In this document: piece after piece, positions 23,922 through 34,679 of the stretch
How positions within the stretch are numbered: position 1 is the first letter of the stretch
How the letters are laid out: each line of letters starts with the position of its first letter
Origin: Formicarius rufipectus
Lineage: Eukaryota; Chordata; Aves; Passeriformes; Formicariidae
NCBI GenBank assembly: GCA_013399695.1
Contig: VXAU01001119.1
Span: 1-64,000, forward strand
Length of the DNA: 64,000 nucleotides
Reading direction: 5' to 3'
Notes under the pieces: model-generated
Seen by the model: only the letters and a program-made list of their open reading frames with translations
What the model was told of the DNA's origin: nothing
Databases searched by the model: none
Translations under genes and position numbers: made by a program

Positions 23922-26900
23922 TCAGAGGATGTGCAGCTCGTCTGCCTCCGACAGCCCGTACTTGGTCTTGTTGTCGTTGAAGAGCTTGAGCAGGGCTTGG
24001 ATGTACTTCTCGTGGTACATGTCCACCACCTCTCGGCTCGGGTTCTGCACCTTGGGCACCGCCAGCGGCTCCCCCACTGCCCGCGGGGACGGCACGGGGT
24101 CAGGGGGTGCGGGACGAGATCGGGTCAGGGGGTGCGGGACGGGATCGGGTCAGGGGATGCGAGGAAGGGATCAGGTCGGGGATGTGGGGATGGGATCGGG
24201 TCAGGGGGGCACCACCCACCGCGGGGCGACCCTGCTCTACCCCTCTCCTTGAGGGCTCCCCTTCCCAGGCGCTCACCCACGGTGGTGACGGGGCTGGAGT
24301 AGGGCAGGAAGCCCCGGGAGCGCTCCGAGGTGAGGCCGCGGCCGTAGAAGACGCAGGGAGCGAAGCCCATCATCTTCTGGAAACGCTGCTGGATGCTCCT
24401 CATCCAGCTGCCCTCCTCAAAGACCACCTGGCGGAAGAGGTCGTTCTCCCCGAAGGAGAAGGAGGGGACAAGAAAGGCTCTGCGGAGGGGACACGGTGGG
24501 AGGTGACGGGGCGCAGGGACCCCCGGCCCCCGCGGGAGTGGCGGTGCCCGCGACCCACCCGTGACCCACCCGTGCTGCAGGGCGATGCGCACGAAGCCCT
24601 TGCGGTTCCTGAGGATGAGTGTGGTGACGCCGGGCCGGCAGGACAGCGACTCGGCCGCGCCGCCGATGACGATGGCCACCGCATTGCCCGTGCCATGGTG
24701 GGACAGCAGGTACCCGATGGCACGGCGGGTCACCGGGCACAGCCCTGCGGCGGGACGGGCACCCGAGCTGAGACCCCTGCCTGGCAGCGCCCGGGGACCC
24801 CACAAAGAGGGATCGCAGCTGGTTGGGACCGTGTTAGGGACAGTGCAAGGGCACCCCCTGCTGTGGGCAAGGTGCAGGCAGGGTGAAGGCAGGGCACAGA
24901 GAGGGTGCAGGCAGAGCACAGAGAGAGTGCAGGCAGGGTGCAGACAGGGTGAAGGCAAGGCACAGGTAGGGTGCAGGCAGGGTGAAGGCAGGGTGCAGAC
25001 AGGGTGAAGGCAGGGCACAGACAGAGCGCGGACAGGGTGAAGGCAAGGCACAGGTAGGGTGCAGGCAGGGCACAGGTAAGGGATAGGCAGGGTGCATGGT
25101 GGGTGTAGGCAAGGTCTAGGCAGAGTGCAAGGGAAGTGAGAGTGGAGTTCAGGCAGGGTGCAGGCAGAGCACCACCCCTTCCCTGCCTGCTCCTGGGAGC
25201 ACCATGTGTCCCGTGTTTCCCCCAGAGGGACCAGGGACCCCTGCCCGCAGGCAGGGCTGGGCAGGGGCTGCTCACCCCCACTCATCAGGTACTCCCGGAA
25301 AAGGGGCAGGCGGAAGTTGCCGGCCAGGGTGGTGAGGAAGGAGCGGATTCCCGGGAACAGCTCCTCAAAGCCCGTGGAGCCCGTGATGAAGTTGCAGAAG
25401 GCNAGACAGGGTGAAGGCAAGGCACAGGTAGGGTGCAGGCAGGGTGAAGGCAGGGTGCAGACAGGGTGAAGGCAGGGCACAGACAGAGCGCGGACAGGGT
25501 GAAGGCAAGGCACAGGTAGGGTGCAGGCAGGGGGGCACAGACAGAGCGCGGACAGGGTGAAGGCAAGGCACAGGTAGGGTGCAGGCAGGGCACAGGTAAG
25601 GGATAGGCAGGGTGCATGGTGGGTGTAGGCAAGGTCTAGGCAGAGTGCAAGGGAAGTGAGAGTGGAGTTCAGGCAGGGTGCAGGCAGAGCACCACCCCTT
25701 CCCTGCCTGCTCCTGGGAGCACCATGTGTCCCGTGTTTCCCCCAGAGGGACCAGGGACCCCTGCCCGCAGGCAGGGCTGGGCAGGGGCTGCTCACCCCCA
25801 CTCATCAGGTACTCCCGGAAAAGGGGCAGGCGGAAGTTGCCGGCCAGGGTGGTGAGGAAGGAGCGGATTCCCGGGAACAGCTCCTCAAAGCCCGTGGAGC
25901 CCGTGATGAAGTTGCAGAAGGCACCGACGCAGAGGATGCCGTGGGGGTGGGAGCCGATGATGTAGTTGTGCCTGGGGGACAGGTCGTGTGTCTTCACCAG
26001 CTGCGGGGACAAAAGGGGTCACGGGGACACGGCACTCCCTTTGGGTGGTCCCGCCGCCGCCGCCTGCAGGAACATCCCATCCAGGCACGGTACCTTCACC
26101 GGAAAATAATCCCGAAAGTGCTTCCACACGGTCCATCGCCGCAGGCACGGCAGCCTCCTGCCACCTGCGACCCAGGGAGGGACCACACGACATGATGGCC
26201 AGCTCAGTGGGCAGCAGGAGCCGTGGGAAACACTCCCCACGGACCTGCTGCATCCCTCTTCCCACCACGGTGCTGATGATGTGGGAGAGGAGGGAAGCAG
26301 CAGCTGGGACACGGTGCTTCCCATTTGCTGGAAGGGACTCCCCATCCTGCTGCAAAGCTGGAGGAAGGGGGATGTTCCCATCCCCACCTTTCTCGGGTGT
26401 GTCCCAGTCGAAGATGATCCAGGCCAGGTAGAGCACGGGGATGGACCAGAAGCTGGTGAAGAGCAGGCAGATGAGCACCAGGAGGCTGACGGTTCCTGTG
26501 GGAGCCGGGCAGGGGGTGAGCGGGTGTGAGCCCCCCCAGCCCCCCCTACAGCCCCCCCTACAGCCCCCTACTCACCCAGCAGCAGGAAGCTGAGCACCCA
26601 CTGCAGGACGGCGAGGAGCTGGAGCGCGGAGCGAACGTCCCGCTGGGAGGGCCAGGGCACGGCCAGCAGCGTGTGCAGGGCGGTCTGCAGGCTGGCACGG
26701 CTCCCTGTGGAGGGGGCACGGCCCCCTGCCCAAAACAGCACAGCTTGAACGCAGGCTGGGCCGCTGGGCCGGCAGGGGCAGCACCCAGGGGGGCCAGGGT
26801 TGGGGTATGGAGGGAGGCGGGAGGGGGGGTGGGAAGGATGAGCCCTAGGGAAGGAGGGATGGGATGCAGTGGGGTGGAATGGGGGATGTCATCCCCACAG

Positions 26901-28236
26901 AGCTATGGACCATGCCAGGAGGTGGCCCTGGGGACAGAGCAGGGGGCGGATTCCAAGGTGAGCACCCCAACCCCAAACGCTCCATGCACCAGCAGAGCCA
27001 AGTGCAGCGGCACATCCCGCTCCGTGCCGAGTTCTGCAGGGCCAGGACCATTCCCATGCCCTCCTTGGCGTGCTCAGCCTCACGGAGGGGTTGGGGATTT
27101 CTCAGCTGGCACAGCAGGGAGGCACCACCCCCAGCAGGTGCCAAGGACAGTGCCTGGGGCTGAGCCGGGGTGGACAGGGGTGGCTGTTCCCCAACTGTCC
27201 CCATAAGCCGGGACACTCCAGCTCTGCCACCGCTCCACTCCCCCCTCCCCTTCCCTTCCCTCTGGATGACCTTGGTGAACTATTAACCACCCCAGGCCGG
27301 GTGCCAGGATCCAAACTCCAGCACAGCCCCATCCCTCCTCCCAAAATGGGCCCGAGGTGCCCGTTCTGCCAGTGCCACTCCCGGCCAAAGGTCCCCCATG
27401 GCCGAGACCACCCGGCACAGCCACCACAGAGAGAGAGCCTGAGTGTCACCAGAGCCTGGTTTTCTTGGGAAAACAACCCAAAATCTGCATGTTGGTCAGT
27501 GGGATGCTCAGGGTGAGACAGGAGCAGCCCTGTCCCCACAGCTCCCCAGACCAGGGACCCCCAGGTTAGAGGAGAACCACCAAACCTTGGTTCAGGAAGC
27601 TGGTGGAGGTTCAACTCTTCCTGGCTCAGTCCAAACCAGGAATGGGACAACTGAAATAAATGAAACACTGGAGCCATCTCCAGCACTGGGCAATTGTTGT
27701 CCCTTTCTCCCAAGCAGCATGACAGGCTCTGAGAGATCCCTTCCATCCACCTCACAGCTCTACCATCCTCAGCTTTTCAAAGTCCCTTTCTTTTTCCCCA
27801 GGGAAGACTCAGAGCTCTTCCAGCAAACTTGTGCCCACCAAACAGCTGGTTTTAGTTCCTGTTCCTAGCTCCCATCCCAAGAACTCCAGGAACACCCAGA
27901 GAACCCCCGTGGCTCTGCTGCCGTCCCCGTCTGCAGCGACGGGACCCTCTGCAAACCCCAACGTTGGGACTTTGCAGTGCTCTGGAGATTCTTGTGGGAG
28001 TAACATTCCCAAGTGCATTCTCAGAAATTCCATTCCTGTTGAGCAACATTCCGTTTTTTCATGGAGTTACCCCCAAATCGCTCCCAACAGCTCCCTTTCC
28101 CTCAGCACTCCAAAGCAAGTAGACAACAGCAACCAGGAGCTCCTGGTGCTGCTGGAGCACCAGAAACCATCCCAGCCCCCTGAGGGAATCTCTTACCACT
28201 CAGATTTTGGGAGTAGGCTGCGATGATGGTTTTCAT
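23922..28236 (-). CDS. DGAT2L6: DGAT2-family acyltransferase (DGAT2L6/AWAT locus)
   Basis: An ER-membrane enzyme of the DGAT2/MOGAT/AWAT family that transfers fatty acyl-CoA to diacylglycerol or other alcohols. Eight exons: 28197-28236, 26576-26704, 26388-26495, 26094-26164, 25796-26000, 24570-24744, 24277-24479, 23922-24076. They total 1,086 bp, 361 aa, with frame intact. It starts MKTIIAAYS, very like DGAT2. Membrane segments follow (LAVLQWVLSFLLLG; LLVLICLLFTSFWSIPVLYL), then GGRR, RDYFPVK, the catalytic GSHPHG motif, GNAVAIVIGGAAES, RNRKGFVRIALQHG with VPSFSFGEND, and a C-terminal AEDELHIL-type end (EADELHIL). Substrate cannot be told from sequence; DGAT, MGAT or wax-synthase activity is possible. 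The symbol follows position between IGBP1 and P2RY4, which in human holds DGAT2L6 and AWAT1. A partial extra copy of the fifth exon lies at 25276-25402. Confidence 0.9.
24880..25160 (-). repeat. Minisatellite in intron 5 of the acyltransferase gene
   Basis: Tandem, interleaved 10-20 bp units such as GGTGAAGGCAGGGCACAG and GGTGCAGGCAGG on the plus strand. Part of the array is copied again at 25404-25680 as part of a larger duplication. Confidence 0.9.
24942..25922. repeat. Direct duplication flanking a single N, containing a partial exon
   Basis: Copy 1 (24942-25402, 461 bp) and copy 2 (25404-25922, 519 bp) are separated by one N at 25403. They look identical except for one extra 58-bp minisatellite segment in copy 2. 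Both contain the end of the fifth acyltransferase exon with its donor. Copy 1 stops inside the exon and lacks its acceptor and the HPHG codons. Near-perfect identity meeting exactly at an ambiguous base suggests an assembly join that duplicated the region falsely. Confidence 0.9.
25276..25402 (-). pseudogene. Partial duplicate of acyltransferase exon 5
   Basis: Reads AFCNFITGSTGFEELFPGI and on through REYLMSGG with a normal donor at its 3' end, identical to 25796-25922 of the intact exon. It lacks the first 78 bp, the splice acceptor and the catalytic HPHG, so it cannot be spliced as a normal exon. It is most likely an assembly artefact next to the N at 25403. Confidence 0.85.
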
Positions 28237-29536
28237 GGTGGTGGGAGCTCCACGGCAGCGCCGGGCTCGGCAGGTTGAGAGGTGAGTTTGGAAATCCCAG
28301 AGGGCGCCGGGCTGTGTGTCCAGAGGCTTTAGCAGCTGACCCAAGGTCCACTGCCGAGGGGAGGGACCCGCTCCAGCCCCGGGCTGGGAGCTGGGACAGC
28401 ACATGGGAAGGTGGGGGCACACTGAAGGTGAGGAGCTGCTGCTGTGCCGGGTGGTCGGTGCTCCTCAGAAAGCCCCGGTGCTGGAGCCAGGAGGGGCTCC
28501 GTGGGGGCTGCGTCCCCCTGGGGATGGTACCGTCCACCTTTTGGGTGTTTCACAAACACGGACGTGCTCAAACAGTGGGATTTCCCCCAGAGCCACCCAA
28601 AAATGTCATCCCGAAGCTCCTGCTCCACACAACGGGAATGCAGCCACCAGAACCAGCAGCCAGCACCGTTCCCTCCCCTGCCACCCCTGCCCCCAGCACT
28701 GCCTCCAGAGGATTTTGGGAGGCACTGAGGTGGAGTTTCAGGCCAACAGCCAAAGGAAAAGTGAGAATTCACAGGAACCAAGTCATTAAAGCTTCTCCTC
28801 GGGATCCACCTCTCCAGAGGTGCTCACTAGGAATTGCTGGCTAAGGTCAAGTGTAGAACCCACAGACTCCACAATCTGCTCCTGTAAATTTTAGGGACTC
28901 AGTCCCTGGCAAAAAGGTGTGACATTCAGTGCAGGCCGTGGATCAGTTCCAAGGAGCAGGGATTGCTGCATGGCAAACATCTCAGCCCTCCTGCAGCCCA
29001 GCTGGCCCCTCAGCTGTGCCCAGATCGTGCTGAGAGGAAGGAAACCCCCCAGACTGTTTCAGAATTTCACTGTCCCAGGGTAAAGAAACACTGTGCAGGT
29101 AACACTGCCCACTCCAGGTGACACACCCAGTGCCAGCCAAGCTTTCTTTGGTTTCTCATCCCATTATCAGGTTTAGAACAGGTGCCAGTCCACAGAGCTG
29201 CCAGCTGTGATTCCTCACCTCCTTGGCAAAAACACCCCTATGTGCCAGGTCAGTGCCAGCTATGGCAAACCAGGTGTGCCCTGTTCTCCCTCATCCAGGA
29301 TTGCTGCCAGCAGCCCTTTAAACCAGCTCCAGAGTGATCCAGGAAAGGTTTTCCCCACATCAGGGTTTTCTGACTACTTTGCCTTGGAACATGGCACCAT
29401 TTGTCCCAGTTTTTGTCCCTGTGGGCTCCATTAGAAGGGTCCAGGCTTGGTCCTCACTGGCCTTACTGGCTCTGGAAGAGCCCAGGATGAAGGGCAAGGG
29501 AATTTCTGAAGCAGAAATTAGGCAGCACAAAGAGAG
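28237..29536. other. Intergenic region between the acyltransferase gene and IGBP1
   Basis: This contains the upstream flank of the acyltransferase gene and the downstream flank of IGBP1, both on the minus strand. I see no gene, transposon copy or array in it. Confidence 0.5.
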
Positions 29537-29542
29537 TTTATT
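29537..29542 (-). terminator. Polyadenylation signal of IGBP1
   Basis: TTTATT on the plus strand, AATAAA on the gene strand, lies 308 bases beyond the stop codon. It is the first canonical signal downstream of the gene. Confidence 0.7.
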
Positions 29543-29849
29543 TTGCTTAAAATAGAGGGAAAAAAAGGTAATAAATACATCCACCCACAATACAAAGAGC
29601 AGTGTCCAAATCCATGGCCCTCCCTCGAGGGCTGCCTCAGCCTGGCAGCGCAGAGGGAGCCTGACCCTCACAGAGCTCTGGGCATCTCCCAGCACGACCA
29701 GTGCTCCCAGTCTGACATGGAATGCAAGCCAAAGCAAGGGGTCATGTGTCCTCCTCGGCTCGGGCTCCCGGAGCATTCCCGGGTACTCCCCGTATGTACA
29801 GTTACTCCCTCCTCTCTCCAGGCTCTTCCCCCAGGATGCCACGCCCTGC

Positions 29850-32800
29850 TCAGCCCATGTTCTGCCTGTTGCCGTAGCCTCGGGGGTGAGTGTCTTTCCA
29901 GTCGTCCCACTCCCGAGCTTTTTGAAGGGCTTCCTCATCGTCCTCCTCCTCTTTTTTTTCTTGCTGCTGCTTCTGGAACTCTTCATCACTTACACCTGCT
30001 GGAGAGGAGGGTCAGGGAGGAGATCCCAGGTCAGGTTCTCCAAGAAGCCCAGCCTGGAGCTGGTCTAGGCAGACAGCATGAGTGAGAAGCATGGAAGGGT
30101 CTAAGTTGGAAGGGACCTTAAAGTTCATCCAGTTCCACCCCCTGCCATGGACAGGGACACCTTCCACTAGCCCAGGTGGCTCCAATCCCCATCCAACTGG
30201 CCAAGCACAGCCCAACAATCCAGCTATTTTCCTAATAAACCTTGGACTAGTCCTCAGCCACGTGGTGCTCCACCCCCTGCACACATCCCCGCTCAGACAG
30301 CCCCTCAGGAGCCTGCCCAGTGCCCACGTTTGCCCCGTACCTGGTGCCCTCTGAGGGGGGCTGTGCCCAGACACGATGCCCTGCTGCCGGCGCTGCTCGT
30401 ACCAGTCATCCACGGTCATGGTGGGCAGGCCAGGGTAACCAGCTCCAAACACCCTGCAGCAGGACACAGCCAGCAAAGGGCAGTGAAATCCCTCACAGTG
30501 AGCACAAAGACAACAGGCACAGCACTATTCTAGCAGCTGCACCAAGGATTTAAGGCATGTTATCAAAGAGGGCTGGAGGAAGGCTTTGGGGTGACCTAAG
30601 TGTGGCCTTCCAGTGCCTGAAGGGGCTCCAAGAGACGGAAAGGGACTTTGGAGAGGGAGGGACAGGACAAGGGGGAATGGCTTCCCACTGCCAGAGGGCA
30701 GGGTTAGATGGGATATTGGGAAGGAAATCCCTGTGAGGGTGGGCAGGCCCTGGCACAGGTTGGGCAGAGAAACTGTGGCTGTCCCATCCCTGGAAGTGTC
30801 CAAAGCCAGGGGCAACGTGGGATAAGGGAAGGTGTCCCCAGGATATCCCTGGGAACTGGGAAAATCATCTCTGAAGCACGACAGGAAATCCAGTTTCTAT
30901 CCCATACTGTGCTTTAGCTGCTGAAATCCCTGCCCAGGATCTCAGGGTGCCACAAGGAGGGTGCAGACACAGGGGTTACAGCTGGATCCCTGCCCGTGGG
31001 AGAGCCCTGCAGGCCCGGTGTGAGAGCTCTGCCCCAGCCCCAGCCCCATACCTGGCCTGAGCAGCATCCCGGGTCAGGATGAAGGGTCTCACTGGGGCCC
31101 TCGTGGGCCGGGCAGGGCCCTGGGGAGCAGCTGGAGCCTGGAGATACAAACAGCAGTTACAGCTGTGCAGAGGACAATCCCACCCTCTGCTTCCCTCCCC
31201 TGAGTTATGGAAGGGTTGTAGAAGAGAAACAGCTCAGCTCTCAGAGCAACACCCCAACATGGACACTCCAGGCCTGAGTCCAGCTGAAATCAGGAGTTCC
31301 AGCTGTGCCCCTCTGCAGATCACTTCTGGTGCCCCTGAGACAGCTCCTGGATCAAGGCAGGGCTGACAGGGCTGAACCAGCTCAGCACAGGAACTGCTCC
31401 CAGCATGGAGCGTCCTGAGCTCGTCGTTCCCAGTGGGACACTACGGAGGAGCCCAGTCCTGCAGCCCCCAAAATGAGCCACCCAAACCAGCCGTGCCAAC
31501 AGGCTGGGCAGGGCTGTGCCAGCTCATCAGTTCTTATTTCCAGCAGACATTTCGGGTAACGTAAAGCCTGGAGACAACTCCCTGCACAGGGATTGCTTCT
31601 GTCATTCCCAACAGGCTGATCTTCCTGGCTGTAACACCAGGACATGCTTCAGACCAGGAGTGCAGGTGTGAAAGACACCACAAGGGGCTTATTTGAATGT
31701 ACAAATTAAATTGCTTGTCTGAGTTAGAGGTCTGCAGAACCCAGCAAAAGCCTTTGCACAGACCAGTTCAGCTGTGACATTCCAAGCTCCAGCATTTCAC
31801 GGGCCATGACTGTCTGGAATGTGTGGCAGGAGTGGGCAGGGACCAACCCAAAAATTGGAATTAAACCAGCCCCCACCAGCTCGTGCTGGGACTGAGCTCA
31901 GATTCAATGGAGCTGCACAGAACTGAACTCCACCTCTGCCACTGAATCCCTCTGGGACTCACTCACCAGCCCCATGTCCACCCCAAGAGGGATCCCATAC
32001 CTGTGTGGCTGCATCCCTGCTCTTCAGGATCATCATCTCCTGCTCGATGCTCTCCAGCTCCTCCAGGCTGGTGCTGATCCACTTCTGGATCTGCAGGATG
32101 TAAAACTCCCGGATCTGATCCTCATCTGCTGTCCCACTCTCCACGAAGCTCCTCATGGAGGCCAACTTGTTCTCCAGCTCCTTCTTCTGCTTGTACCTGC
32201 CCCAAAGTGGCATCAGTGCAGCGTTTTCCTCTATCTCAGCCCAACCACAGTGCCTCCACCACCCTCTGTCAGAGGTTCACCACCATTTCACGTATTTAAA
32301 AAGAAAACTGTTATCAAAGAATCGAGGGTGTGGCAGTTCCTGCTGGAATTCCAGCCCCTCCAGTCTGTTAAAAGCTGCTGTAAAATCATATTAAATTTTT
32401 GATGGGCCTCAATTATTTTATTCTTCTCCTAAACAATTAGTAAGTCTTGAAAACTGAAGTCTTCCAGGTAAAATTAGGCAAGCCTGGAAACATTAATCTG
32501 GAGAAGAGAGAACTTGAGATCATCAGCTCCTTCCCTGAGAAAAACAAATGGAATGGCTATTTTGAATTGCTTCCATGTGACACAAAAAAAATCAAGAAGC
32601 TGCTTATAAAGAACAATAAATCACTTTTCCAACTTCTGTCTCAGGTGGGTTTGGGTGTGCAGGGAGTTTTTAACATAATTTTGGCTTTCTGGATTTTTTG
32701 GCCTGTTTAGGAATAAAGAGGAAACATACAATACACCTTCAGACTAACTCCCTGTGTCTCACTTTCCTCAGTTGCTGAGTCACCTGAAGAGTGAACAGTA

Positions 32801-34446
32801 AGAACCAAGGATCAGAAAGCTTGGGGAACCGAGAGGACAAAGAGCACAGAAGAGTCATTCTAAGAAAGATTCCAACTGGGAGGGGTTTCCAAGTCATATT
32901 TTTGTGTCTGCAAATTCAGCAGGTCCAGCCCAGTCTGGCCTCTTCAGTGCTGCCTCCACGAGCAACTCCATGGCCAAAATTGCAGGCAAAGCAAGACAAA
33001 GGAACCAGCCACCTCTTTTCCAAGCCCTGATAAACCCTCTGGTGGGAATATTCCAAGGTGGGCATCTTAGGATCTGCTTAAAGAACTGATGATAAATTTT
33101 TCAAAAGGTGGTGATAAGATTCTTTGAGCCATTTTTCCTCAAACGCCCAGAACGACCCCAAATCCCCTCCCCAGCCTGTGCACAGCCCAAGCCACCCAAC
33201 AACGCTGCGTGTCTCGAAAGGCACCTCTGGTGCCCCAATGATCCCCGTGCCCAGGGCAGCAGCTCCTCTCCTGTGCCCACCTCTCTATCTTGGCCTTCCT
33301 GCTGATGGCCATGGCCAGCAGGCCGGGCGGGCTGGCGGGGGGCGCCGGGCCGGGGTCTGCGGGGGGAAGCTGAGCGGGGCCGAGCCCGTAGGTCCGGCAG
33401 AGCCGCAGGAAGCGCAGGAAATGGTCGCGGGCGCTGTGCAGGTGCTGCAGCCGCCGGGCCTGCTCCACCTGCCGCAGGGTCAGCGCGCCCAGCAGCGCCG
33501 GCACCAGCAGGAACTTCAGGTCGGCAGAGGCGATCTCCTCCAGCTCCTCGTTCTCGCTGCACAGGGAGAGAGCGGGGAGAGCAAAGGGAGTGAGCCGGGA
33601 GTGGGGCGCAGAGGGGATGGGGGGGCTCAGCCTGGAGAGGAGAAGGGTCAGGGGGGACCTTCTGGCTCTGCTCCTCAGCCTTGCGCCTGGCTGGAAATGT
33701 GCCGTCCTTTTGTGACTGGCATTCCTTCCCCGGGCTGGCTTCACGCTCAGAGCTGAGTCACTCCAGAAAGGCAGACACTTCCCCCACTTACCCAGCCCAG
33801 GGAAGGGAATGGAGCTGGGGAAGGGGCTGGAGCAGCTGGGGGGGCTCAGGCTGCAGAAAAGGAGCCTCAGGGGGGACCTTCTTGTTCTCTGCAGCTCCCT
33901 GACAGGAGGGGAGGGTCGAGCTCTGCTCCAGGGGACAGGGAATGGCCTCAAGTTGTGCCGGGGGTTGGCACGTTGTTCAGGTTGGACATCAGGAGGAATT
34001 TCTTCATGGAAAAGGTCCTAAAGCATTGGCAGGGGCTGCCCAGGGAGGTTTGGAGTGCCCAGTCCTGGAGGTGCCCAAGGCAGGACTGGCCGTGGCACTC
34101 AGAGCTCTGGGCTGGGGGACAGGGCACCGGGACAGGGTGGGGCTCCGTGGGCTGGGAGGGCTTGTCCCACCTCAGCGATCCCGGGATTCTGTCCCGGCCC
34201 AGCCGGGCCCGCTCACCTGAACAGCTCCAGCTGCGCCACCATGGCGGCCGCGCGCTGCAGCGCGTCCAGGCCCTGCCGCACCTTGTCCTGCACGGCCGGG
34301 GCGGCCGAGGACGGCTCGGAGCCCGCCTCCAGCTCGTCCCAGAGCCGCCGTCCCGCCGCCAGCAGCTCGGCCGGCCGCGGGCCCTCCGCCTCCGCCTCCG
34401 CCATCGCCATCGCCGCCGCCGCGCACCGCGCAGGCCCCGACGCCAT
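29850..34446 (-). CDS. IGBP1: Immunoglobulin-binding protein 1 (alpha4), PP2A regulator
   Basis: Alpha4 (Tap42 in yeast) binds and stabilises catalytic subunits of PP2A, PP4 and PP6 in the cytosol and couples them to TOR signalling and MID1. Six exons: 34217-34446, 33281-33556, 32001-32196, 31052-31137, 30341-30453, 29850-29995. They total 1,047 bp, 348 aa; human has 339. Visible are an N-terminal helical repeat region, FSENEELEEIASADLKFLLVPA, RKAKIERYKQKKEL, VRPFILTRDAAQAR, VFGAGYPGLPTMTVDDWYEQ and the ending AREWDDWKDTHPRGYGNRQN. An acidic Glu/Asp run precedes that ending. The start is uncertain: ATG at 34446 gives an MASGPAR extension, while ATG at 34410 (MAMAEAEAEG) gives 336 aa, nearer the human length. 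Introns carry several CR1 pieces. Confidence 0.95.
30090..30185 (-). mobile_element. CR1 LINE 3' fragment in IGBP1 intron 5
   Basis: Antisense CR1 3' end: TTGGAAGGGACCTTAAAG, CCCCCTGCCATGGACAGGGA and CACCTTCCACTAGCCCAGG, 5' truncated. Confidence 0.88.
30565..30832 (+). mobile_element. CR1 LINE fragment in IGBP1 intron 4
   Basis: Sense-oriented CR1 segment upstream of the usual 3' end: GGCCTTCCAGTGCCTGAAGG, GGTTAGATGGGATATTGGGA and GTGGCTGTCCCATCCCTGGA. It breaks off before the terminal repeat. Confidence 0.85.
33590..33680 (+). mobile_element. Short CR1-like fragment in IGBP1 intron 1
   Basis: GCTCAGCCTGGAGAGGAGAA and GGGGGGACCTTCTGGCTCTG match an internal CR1 block that is repeated, better preserved, at 33840-33895. 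Confidence 0.6.
33805..34192 (+). mobile_element. CR1 LINE 3' fragment in IGBP1 intron 1
   Basis: A CR1 subfamily 3' end in sense orientation: GGACCTTCTTGTTCTCTGCA, GGACATCAGGAGGAATTTCT, AGGGGCTGCCCAGGGAGGTT, then a terminal CCCGGGATTCTGT. It fills most of the intron between exon 2 and exon 1. Confidence 0.85.
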
Positions 34447-34672
34447 GTTGGGGAGGGCACGGGGATGGGCGCCGCCATGTTGGGAAGGGCACAGAGATGG
34501 GCGCCGCCATGTTGGGAAGGGCACAGGGATGTTCGAGAGGGCTCAGGGATGGGCGCCGCCATGTTAGGGAGGGCACAGGGCTGGGCGCCGCCATATTGGG
34601 GAGGGCACAGGGCTGAGGGCTGCTATGTTGGAGAGGGCACAGGGCTGGGCGCCGCCATGTTGGGGAGCGCAG
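34435..34672 (-). promoter_or_regulatory. Tandem YY1-like motif array at the IGBP1 start
   Basis: About eight units of 30-35 bp, each with GCCGCCATGTTGGG followed by AGGGCACAGGG on the plus strand. On the gene strand each reads CCCAACATGGCGGC, which fits the YY1 core AANATGGCGGC. The first unit carries the more upstream possible IGBP1 start codon and the others lie just upstream. Two units are changed (ATATTGG and ATGTTCG). Use as a promoter is inferred. Confidence 0.6.
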
Positions 34673-34679
34673 TGCCGCG

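Noticed and set aside
24125..25801. A 558-codon minus-strand frame across the acyltransferase gene
   Set aside because: It reads through introns, the minisatellite, the N and the duplicated partial exon. Only the pieces at 24277-24479 and 24570-24744 are real exons.
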